64,000 bases of DNA, taken from NCBI GenBank assembly GCA_963806685.1, contig CAWDZB010000017.1, positions 186,001 to 250,000 of the forward strand, read 5' to 3'. The DNA is from DDH964 sp963806685 (GTDB lineage: Bacteria; Desulfobacterota; Desulfuromonadia; Desulfuromonadales; DDH964). Position numbers and translations under genes: made by a program. Position 1 is the first letter of the stretch; each line of letters begins with the position of its first letter. Below are positions 27,216 to 33,594 of this stretch, in pieces. Under the pieces are notes generated by a model. That model ran no database searches and had not been told where the DNA came from. It was given only the letters and a program-made list of their open reading frames with translations.

Positions 27216-28430
27216 AATGGCGCATGCTGCTCAAGGTGGCCCTCAAGAGCATCGCCCGCAACAAGCTGCGCAGCTTGTTGACGATGCTCGGCATCATCAT
27301 CGGCGTCGGCGCGGTGATCACGCTGGTCAGTCTCGGCCAGGGGTCGCAGCAGGACATCGAGGGGCAGGTCGCCTCGCTGGGAACCAATCTGGTCATCGTC
27401 TTTCCCGGCAGCTCCCGCATGGGCGGGGTGCGCGGCGGGGCCGGCAGCCTCGAGACCCTGTCGATGGACGACGTCGCCGCCCTGCGCAAGAACGCCACCC
27501 TGCTGGCGGCGGTCTCACCGGAGGTGCGGGTGCAGGCCCAGGTGATCGCCGGCGCCAGCAACTGGAACACCAGCGTCAGCGGGGTCTTTCCCGACTACCT
27601 GACGATCCGCAACTTCCAGGTGGCCAGCGGCAGCTTCTTCGACGAGACGGCAGCTGACCACCCGTGCCAAGGTGGCGGTCCTCGGCCGCACGGTGGCCGA
27701 CCAGCTCTTTCCCGGCGAGGACCCGGTCGGCGCCCGCATCCGCATCCGCAATGCCCCCTTCGAGGTGATCGGGGTGCTGGCCGCCAAGGGGCAGTCGGCG
27801 ATGGGCAACGACCAGGACGACGTCATCCTCGCCCCGGCCACCACCGTCCTCTACCGCCTCGGCGACGGCAAGACGGTGCGGGCGATCGTCGCCAGCGCCC
27901 GCAGCGACGGGCAGATGGCGGCGGCCAAGGAGGAGATCGGTACGATCCTACGCGAGGCGCACCGCCTGCCGGCCGGGACTGTGGACGATTTCCACATCGG
28001 CGACCAGAGCGAACTCGGCCAGATGGCGACCCGGGTCACCGGCACCCTGACCCTGCTCCTCACCGCCATCGCCGGGGTCTCGCTGGTGGTCGGCGGCATC
28101 GGCATCATGAACATCATGCTGGTCTCGGTCACCGAGCGCACCCGCGAGATCGGCATCCGCCTGGCGATCGGTGCCCGCCCCCGCGACGTCCTTTCCCAGT
28201 TCCTGATCGAGGCCGCTACTCTGAGCCTGTTCGGCGGGATCATCGGCATCGCTGCCGGCGTCGGCGGCGCCGCCATCGGCGGCAAGCTGCTCGGCATCAG
28301 CCTGGTCGTCAACCCGGTGGTGATCGTGGTGGCGGTCCTCTTCACCGGCGCGGTGGGCATCTTCTTCGGCTTCTACCCGGCCCGCAAGGCCGCCAACCTC
28401 AACCCCATCGATGCCCTGCGCTACGAGTGA
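27212..28430 (+). CDS. MacB-type ABC permease (frameshifted)
   Basis: A FtsX/MacB permease of 405 residues when repaired: helix 1 (RSLLTMLGIIIGVGAVITLV, about 21-40), the MacB periplasmic core (about 45-240), then three C-terminal helices (LLLTAIAGVSLVVGGIGIMN, and two after EIGIRLAIGARPRDV) ending NLNPIDALRYE. The frame breaks at about 27650: ...GSFFDET continues as QLTTRAKVAVLGRT only if one G in ACGGCAG is removed. Both halves are well conserved, so this is a recent mutation or an assembly error. Last gene of the efflux operon. Confidence 0.88.
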
Positions 28431-28776
28431 TTCTTAAGGTCAAAACCGGTTCACCACGAAGAGCACGAAGGACACGAAGAAAGGCGCTCAAGCGGCAACA
28501 TCTCTCCCGCGTCCTTCGTTGTAAGACCCTGGAGGTTCGCCCCTCAGCCCTCAGTTTTCAGTTTCCGGATTGGAAGATCAGATTCTCTGCCGAAGAGGTT
28601 TCCCCCTCGAGAAAGGGGCGCTAATGGGGATTTCAAGTCGGCGGGCCGAGACCCGCGACCGGCGACGCAATCGTCGCCACAAAGCACCGGCGGAGTAGGT
28701 TGCCGACAAGGAAGATCCTGCGTACCGGAAATCCGTGACCGCATGCCCCCCGCAGGGGCAGGCGTTTTTTCTTATG
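28431..28776. other. Intergenic repeats after the efflux operon
   Basis: No gene is supported. It contains three direct CACGAAG 9-mer units (28452-28482), related to the repeat at 961-1022. An imperfect CCCC...GGGG palindrome near 28601-28620 is similar in type to that at 30233-30252. The IS1111-like element begins at its right edge. Confidence 0.5.
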
Positions 28777-30110
28777 TGGCCATCTGTCAAGTCAATCTGC
28801 GCAATGAAACCTTCTCGGGGGTAACCCTTCAAGAAGTTGCCTTTTCTTATTCGCGCCGCTTACACGCCAAGTACCGATCCGGTACCCAGAAGAGAAGGTT
28901 CGCCATTTGCTTAACGCCACCTGTGTGGCCAAGAAACGCTCGCGACTTAACTTTTGTATTTCAGACCCTTGTTGCTGCCATACGATAAGGCCGCTGCTCC
29001 ACCATGAGACGCCAGAGAATGATAGCTAATCGGCGGGCAACCGCAGCAATGGCTTTCTGAGGCAAACCCGTTCGAGCAAGCAACCGGTTGTACAGGCCGG
29101 CAGCGAAAGGATCCTTGGTTTTCCACATCCAGGCGGCCTCGATCAGAAGGCTTCGCAGCCGGGTTTGTCCTACAGGAACCAAACGACCGGAGGGTGTTCG
29201 CTCCCCGCTATGCCGAACCACCGGTGCCAAACCAAGGTAGCTGGCGACTTCTTCGGCGCGGTTAAAACGCTGCGGGCGGTAGAGTTCGAGCGCAAAGGTT
29301 GTTGCCACCGTTGGGCCAACGCCCGGAACGGATTGCAGATAGGAAACACTTTGGCATTGCTCCGTTGTCGTGACCATCTGCCGCAGGTGTTGATCTATCG
29401 TGCGCAGCTCGGTTTGGTGAAATGTCAGCTCGCGCAGGTAGCTCTCCATCGTCAAGTGCGCTGTTGGCTCCAAAGGCAAGTGGCTCAACACTTCCGGAGC
29501 ATTGTTGTGCCAATGGGTTACCTCAATGGGTTCCGGAACCCCAAGAAATAACAGCATGCTCTTGATTCTCTGCTTGCTGCGTCGAACCGAGTCGACCAAG
29601 GTATGCCGCCGGCGCAGTAATGAACGGCGAGCTTCCTCTTCCGGCGTTGGTACGGCAATCGGCCTGAGCATCCCTTTGGCAGCGTAATCGGCCAGCTTGA
29701 CACAGTCTAGGCGATCACATTTGGCGCCTGCTGTAACAGACCGGGGGATACGGCTTGCGGCGGCAACAATCACCGGAATATGGGCCCGTTCGAGAGTCCT
29801 TGCCAGGACAAAACCTGTTGGCCCGCTTTCATAGGCTACGGCTGCGACGGCGATGCCGAGTCGAAAGACCTGTTCGGCGAATGTGTCCGGATCCGCGGGA
29901 GTGACCCAGGTTGCGCAGCGGCCATCAAAACGTCGTAAGGCGATGTAATAGCTGCGTTTGTGAACATCGATTCCAACCCAGAAGGGTTGGTCTTCAAGGC
30001 CGCTTACAAATGTGTGGAGACTTGATAAACTGAACTTCGCCATGCTGGCCTCCCCTGATTGGTAGGTTGAAGTTCCTCACTTCAAGGCTACGACATTAAT
30101 CAGATGGCCA
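28777..30110 (-). mobile_element. IS1111-like element of the IS110 family
   Basis: A 10-base inverted repeat, TGGCCATCTG at 28777-28786 and CAGATGGCCA at 30101-30110, brackets the intact transposase gene. Subterminal inverted repeats of this size distinguish the IS1111 subgroup from other IS110 members. The total of about 1.33 kb is typical. The 174 bases between transposase stop and the left repeat are non-coding, where IS1111-type elements carry their guide (seek) RNA. Confidence 0.65.
28961..30043 (-). CDS. IS110-family transposase (intact)
   Basis: A 360-residue DEDD recombinase: N-terminal FWVGIDVHKRSYYIAL with the first catalytic Asp, then CDRLDCVKLADYA, and the C-terminal Transposase_20 domain with LQSVPGVGPTVATTFALEL and the Ser-bearing RHSGERTPSGR. 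Only about 20-25% of it looks shared with the other IS110 protein in this window, so the two elements are distinct. GGGGAGG lies just before the ATG but within a large stem. The gene appears functional. Confidence 0.92.
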   Translation of the reverse strand: MAKFSLSSLHTFVSGLEDQPFWVGIDVHKRSYYIALRRFDGRCATWVTPADPDTFAEQVFRLGIAVAAVAYESGPTGFVLARTLERAHIPVIVAAASRIPRSVTAGAKCDRLDCVKLADYAAKGMLRPIAVPTPEEEARRSLLRRRHTLVDSVRRSKQRIKSMLLFLGVPEPIEVTHWHNNAPEVLSHLPLEPTAHLTMESYLRELTFHQTELRTIDQHLRQMVTTTEQCQSVSYLQSVPGVGPTVATTFALELYRPQRFNRAEEVASYLGLAPVVRHSGERTPSGRLVPVGQTRLRSLLIEAAWMWKTKDPFAAGLYNRLLARTGLPQKAIAAVARRLAIILWRLMVEQRPYRMAATRV

Positions 30111-30115
30111 GCATG
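30041..30115 (-). promoter_or_regulatory. Hairpin hiding the IS transposase start
   Basis: CATGCTGGCC at 30115-30106 (minus strand) pairs with GGCCAGCATG at 30050-30041, which contains the transposase ATG. CTGATT/AATCAG continues the stem, and an inner TTGAAGT-N5-ACTTCAA hairpin lies at 30067-30085. Folding would block translation of transposase in transcripts that read in from outside. Confidence 0.55.
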
Positions 30116-30122
30116 GTATTTG

Positions 30123-30156
30123 CTTACTTTTTGTCGCCGCCTGGACAAAAAGTAAG
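30123..30156. repeat. Perfect 13-bp inverted repeat
   Basis: CTTACTTTTTGTC (30123-30135), an 8-base loop, then GACAAAAAGTAAG (30144-30156). It sits just outside the IS and may be a dispersed hairpin repeat. A second short palindrome (TCCCCCTT-TCAT-AAGGGGG) lies at 30233-30252. No coding sequence is seen in 30157-30330. Confidence 0.6.
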
Positions 30157-30331
30157 GCGCCTGGCGGGGCGCGTCCCGCCGGTATGGGCTGGTCCCCCAG
30201 GCAGGGGAAATCTTACCGCGGGGACAAGTCAATCCCCCTTTCATAAGGGGGGACTTTGGAACGAGCTGAAAATGGAACCTGATCAGGCTCACCTTTCGCC
30301 TTGTCCGTGCCGGCAACCGCTCCAAACGCCA

Positions 30332-30359
30332 ACAGCCCCCGGATTCCTCCGGGGGCTGT
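30332..30359. terminator. Hairpin terminator after the hemerythrin gene
   Basis: An 11-bp stem ACAGCCCCCGG/CCGGGGGCTGT around a 6-base loop. It lies 35 bases beyond the repaired hemerythrin stop on the minus strand and inside the frame-shifted extension of that gene, which supports the repaired reading. Ts follow on both strands, best on the plus side (GTTTTC). Confidence 0.65.
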
Positions 30360-30393
30360 CGTTTTCATTGCCAACTGTGCGTTGTTGGGAAAC

Positions 30394-30953
30394 TCAGGCG
30401 GCCGGCCGCGCCTCGTAACGCTCGACCAACTGTCGGTACTTCTCTTCCAGGCCGGGACTCTTCGCCTCGGCGGCCCCGTAGTCGGCGAGCATCTCGGTCG
30501 CACCGTTTCGGGCAGGATGCGCTCGGCCAAGGGATAGAGGATGTGGTCCTCCTTGTCGATGTGGTCGCGCAGCAGCGCCGCGTAACCTCTGGCATTCTCG
30601 GCTATCACCGGCACCTGCCCGGGCTCTCCGGCCAGGGCCCGCTGCGCACCCTCTTCCAGGCCACCGACGTAGGCCCGTCCCTGGTCGTGGGCCATCAGCA
30701 TCGCCGCTACCGGCGAATTCTGGGCCGGCATGCCACCAGCGACCAGTTCCCGGAACAGGACGTCTTCCTCCTTGGCGTGGTGGAAGCGATCGGCGTAGTT
30801 GCGAATGAAATCGACGGCGTCGAGAAAGAACTGCCAGTCGCGGAATTTCCCTGCCTCCATCGCCGCGGTGTTGGCCTCGACCAGGGCGATCATGCGCAGG
30901 ATCAGCTGGTGCTCGGCGACCATGACGGCGGTGACATCGGTCTTGTTGGGCAT
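30394..30953 (-). CDS. Hemerythrin-domain protein (frameshifted near C terminus)
   Basis: A 186-residue hemerythrin HHE-domain protein when repaired. Di-iron ligands are visible in MVAEHQLI, FHHAKEEDVLF, MAHDQGR and HIDKEDHILYP. Such proteins bind O2 or NO and can help repair Fe-S clusters. Near 30497-30502 one base is missing: after LPETVR the good frame continues TEMLADYGAAEAKSPGLE to a stop at 30394, whereas the given frame runs through the terminator. It is the last gene of the operon with the Fe-S and DUF1858 genes. Confidence 0.85.
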
Positions 30954-30955
30954 GG

Positions 30956-31411
30956 TCAGCTCCTCCTTTCGCCGTCGACGCCGATCACCGCGATCTCCAG
31001 CGGCACCTCCTTGCCGGAGGCGGCGATCGCCTGCTGGGCCATCATCGCCAGGCCGCGGCAGCAGGGGACCTCCATGATCGTCACCGTCACGGACTGGATC
31101 TCGTTCTGGCGCAGGATGGCGGCCAGCTTGTCGATATAGTTGCTGGTATCGTCGAGCTTCGGGCAGGCGTTGACCAGCACCTTCCCCTTGATGAAGTCGC
31201 GGTGAAACTCGGCGTAGGCAAAGGGAGTGCAGTCAGCGGCGATCAGCAGCTGCGCGTTCTGCAGCCAGGGGGCGGACGGTGGCACCAGGTGAAGCTGGGT
31301 CGGCCACTGGCGCAGTTCGGAGGCGAGCCGGCCGGTGGTGGAATTGGCGGATTCTTTCTTCTCGATGGTCCGGACGTTGGAGCCGGGGCAACCGCAGGCG
31401 TGATTGCTCAT
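30956..31411 (-). CDS. Cys-rich Fe-S protein of the hemerythrin/Hcp neighbourhood
   Basis: A 151-residue cytosolic protein starting MSNHACGCPGS, with further conserved segments ELRQWPTQLHLVPPSAPW, LLIAADCTPFAYAEFH, VLVNACPKLDD and EVPCCRGL. The Cys pattern resembles the iron-sulfur proteins that accompany hybrid-cluster protein and hemerythrins in Geobacter-type bacteria; the exact cofactor is unproven. AAGGAG precedes the ATG and the stop is two bases before the hemerythrin ATG. Probably part of an anaerobic NO/redox stress response, judged by neighbours and the FNR-type box. Confidence 0.7.
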   Translation of the reverse strand: MSNHACGCPGSNVRTIEKKESANSTTGRLASELRQWPTQLHLVPPSAPWLQNAQLLIAADCTPFAYAEFHRDFIKGKVLVNACPKLDDTSNYIDKLAAILRQNEIQSVTVTIMEVPCCRGLAMMAQQAIAASGKEVPLEIAVIGVDGERRS

Positions 31412-31455
31412 GATACTTCTCCTTGAATGGGTAAGGTAATGTTTCTGGTTCGTGA

Positions 31456-31496
31456 CTCTGAACCCGGGACCCTGGACTCGGGACCCGGGACCGGTT
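31456..31496. repeat. Heptamer mosaic repeat (GACYCGG type)
   Basis: Successive 7-base units GACTCTG, AACCCGG, GACCCTG, GACTCGG, GACCCGG and a partial GACCGG lie between two genes of the operon. This is one of five heptamer-periodic intergenic tracts in the window. Confidence 0.7.
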
Positions 31497-31500
31497 TAAT

Positions 31501-31719
31501 TCAGGCGGCCTGGTCGAGGTAGCCGTTGATCTCGGCCTCGATCTGCGCCTCGATCTCGGCGCCGAGGGCGTGGATCGCAACCACGTCCTTGAGCAGGCAG
31601 ATGCCGACCCCGCAGGTCACGCAGCCGATCTCGTAATGGTTGAGGATCTCCCCGATGCGGGGGTGGGAGGAAATCACGTCCTTGATCTGCTGGTTGCCGA
31701 TATCGTTTCTGAGGTTCAT
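31501..31719 (-). CDS. DUF1858 / ScdA-N-like small redox protein
   Basis: A 72-residue DUF1858-type protein with the signature YEIGCVTCGVGICLLKD in the middle; the Cys pair and neighbouring Cys suggest a redox disulfide or metal site. These domains occur alone or fused to hybrid-cluster proteins and to the Fe-S repair protein ScdA/RIC. It is the first gene of the three-gene operon. AAGGAG lies upstream of ATG 31719, and an FNR-like box is centred 64 bases before the start. Confidence 0.8.
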   Translation of the reverse strand: MNLRNDIGNQQIKDVISSHPRIGEILNHYEIGCVTCGVGICLLKDVVAIHALGAEIEAQIEAEINGYLDQAA

Positions 31720-31776
31720 GGCGCTCTCCTTGGCTCGAAGTTGACTGCAGGATAACTGCCGGCCGAAAAAACAAAC

Positions 31777-31790
31777 ATGATGCAGGTCAA
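31777..31790 (-). promoter_or_regulatory. FNR/DNR-type operator
   Basis: TTGAC-CTGC-ATCAT on the minus strand matches the FNR-family consensus TTGAT-N4-ATCAA at 8 of 10 positions. A TTATCC lies where a -10 would sit if the box is centred at -41.5, the class II activator position. The regulator (FNR, DNR or HcpR-like) cannot be told. Confidence 0.5.
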
Positions 31791-31851
31791 AAAGAGTTTT
31801 TTTCGTTTTCCCGGCCCTTGCTGCGCCGTTTCGGGCTCACGGCAACAAAAA

Positions 31852-31877
31852 ACCGGGGACGCCGCAGCGTCCCCGGT
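31852..31877 (-). terminator. Intrinsic terminator of the dehydrogenase gene
   Basis: A perfect 11-bp stem ACCGGGGACGC/GCGTCCCCGGT with a 4-base loop, followed on the minus strand by TTTTTT. It lies 30 bases past the dehydrogenase stop codon. Confidence 0.9.
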
Positions 31878-31906
31878 CGGGGTGAACCTTTGCCGAAAAG
31901 TTGGCG

Positions 31907-32773
31907 CTATTTGCGCAGCACCTTGACGATCGCCGAGAAGTCCTCCTCGCCGCGGCCGTCGGCCACCGCCTGATCGTAGACCCCCAGCGCGGCTTCCATG
32001 CCCGGGAGGTCGAGCTGATGCTGGAGAGCAACCTTCTGCACCGCCTGCAGCCCCTCGCGGACATACTTGAGCGCCAGATTGCGGGAGAAGTCGCCGCGGG
32101 CGATGGAACGCCCCTTGGAGTTGAAGAGCGGCGAGGCGACCCCGCTCGACTCGAGGACTTCGAGGATCTTCTCTGCCCGGAAGCCGAGTTTTTCGCCGAT
32201 GACCAGCCCCTCGGCGAGCGCTTCCATGAGCTCGGCCTGGACCAGGTTGACGATAAACTTCATCCGCGTCGCTTCGCCGATCTCGCCGATATGGATGATG
32301 TTCAGGGCGAAGAAGGTGAAGGCCTCCCGGCAGCGGCTGAGCAGCGACGGGTCGCCGCCGACGAGGAGGGTCAGCAGACCGTTGGCGGCATGCTCCTTGG
32401 TCCCCCAGACCGGTGCCTCGAGGAACATCGCCCGGACCTTGCCGGCCTGGGCCGCCAGTTCGCGGGTCGCCTCCAGGGAATGGGTCCCCATGTCGACGAG
32501 GATGGTCCCGGGATCGATCCCCTTGAGAAAGCCCTTCTCACCGCCCAAGGCCGCTTCCCGCTCCTCGATTTCGGGGAGGATGACGATCACCAGGTCCCGT
32601 CCCTTGGCGGCATCGAAGGGGGTTGGTGCGGCCTGGCCGCCGGCCTTGACCACTTCCTGGACGGCATCCTCCTGGCTGTCGTAGACCGATAACCGGTATT
32701 GCCCCTTGAGCAGGTTGAGGGCCATGTGCTTGCCGACCGTACCCAGACCGATGAAGCCGATTTCCTTGATCAT
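31907..32773 (-). CDS. NAD(P)-dependent beta-hydroxyacid dehydrogenase
   Basis: A 288-residue HIBADH-family enzyme: Rossmann start IGFIGLGTVGKHMALNLL (6-23), the substrate-binding VDMGTHSLEAT, the GTKEHAANG glycine-rich segment (AxGxxxxAxxG in relatives) and the catalytic Lys in MKFIVNL (about 170). Relatives reduce succinic or glyoxylic semialdehyde or oxidise 3-hydroxyisobutyrate; the substrate here is undecided. ATG 32773 has GGGGAGGA upstream. Single gene with its own terminator. Confidence 0.88.
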   Translation of the reverse strand: MIKEIGFIGLGTVGKHMALNLLKGQYRLSVYDSQEDAVQEVVKAGGQAAPTPFDAAKGRDLVIVILPEIEEREAALGGEKGFLKGIDPGTILVDMGTHSLEATRELAAQAGKVRAMFLEAPVWGTKEHAANGLLTLLVGGDPSLLSRCREAFTFFALNIIHIGEIGEATRMKFIVNLVQAELMEALAEGLVIGEKLGFRAEKILEVLESSGVASPLFNSKGRSIARGDFSRNLALKYVREGLQAVQKVALQHQLDLPGMEAALGVYDQAVADGRGEEDFSAIVKVLRK

Positions 32774-32868
32774 TTCATTCCTCCCCAAATAAATAGATTA
32801 GCAATCATCCAATTTAACCATGACTGCGTCCGGGATTCAACCGCTTGGTACCGCCCGGGGAATTTATT

Positions 32869-33519
32869 TCAGCCGCCGCCGGCAAGGGCCCGGGCCAGCC
32901 AGCGCACCAGCATCGTGCCGGCTGCCTCGACGCTGGAACCGAAGGCGACCAGGCCGTCCTCGTGGCCGCCCATGGCGAGGATGCCGCCGGCGCGCACCTG
33001 GGGCTCGGCATAGAGCCGGCCCACCTCTGCCGCCATCGCCGGGGTACCGTAGGCGGCGGCAGGATCGGTCATCGGCAGCCCGAGATGCACCGTCTGCCGC
33101 CAGAGGAGCGGGGAGTGGACGTGCAGCACGCAGCGCAGCTCCGGGTCGAGGGCGTAGAGGGCGCCGTGAGTGAGTGCCTCGGAGGAGGGACGCACCGGCC
33201 CCTCGGCGACCACCCGGTTGCGCTGGGGATCGCAGCTGCGCACCACCGCGTAGTGGTCCGGATCGAGCTCGGGCAGGCCGCCGGTCTGGGTGCCGCTGAC
33301 GACGAAAGGCCGCTCCAGCGAAGGAGCGGCAAAAGGGGGCAGGCGCAGGCTGACGTTGCCGAAGCTCAGCCCCTCGTAGCGCTGGGGATCGTGCCCGGTC
33401 AGGCCGAGCAGAAAAAGAATGCGCCGCCAGGCGTTGAGTTCGGCCACCTCCGCTTCCGGCAGCGGTGGCGCCGGCGTGAACTGCAGGGCGAACTTGATGA
33501 CGCCTTCCTGTGGTTCCAT
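32869..33519 (-). CDS. Class II aldolase/adducin-family protein
   Basis: A 216-residue class II aldolase-like protein. Features include FGNVSLRLPP (substrate-binding loop), VSGTQTGGLPEL, SSEALTHGALYAL, the metal-binding HVHSPLLW and a later GGHEDGLVAFG with the third His. Related enzymes are L-fuculose-phosphate or ribulose-phosphate aldolases and epimerases; the active-site Glu is not clear, so the reaction is uncertain. AAGGAG lies six bases before ATG 33519. It is encoded just downstream of polA on the same strand. Confidence 0.8.
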   Translation of the reverse strand: MEPQEGVIKFALQFTPAPPLPEAEVAELNAWRRILFLLGLTGHDPQRYEGLSFGNVSLRLPPFAAPSLERPFVVSGTQTGGLPELDPDHYAVVRSCDPQRNRVVAEGPVRPSSEALTHGALYALDPELRCVLHVHSPLLWRQTVHLGLPMTDPAAAYGTPAMAAEVGRLYAEPQVRAGGILAMGGHEDGLVAFGSSVEAAGTMLVRWLARALAGGG

Positions 33520-33594
33520 GATCAACTCCTTGGCCGACGGATGATCGCTCTTGTCCCCATCCCCACCGTGAGAGGGGGCAAGGGGGAGGGACTG

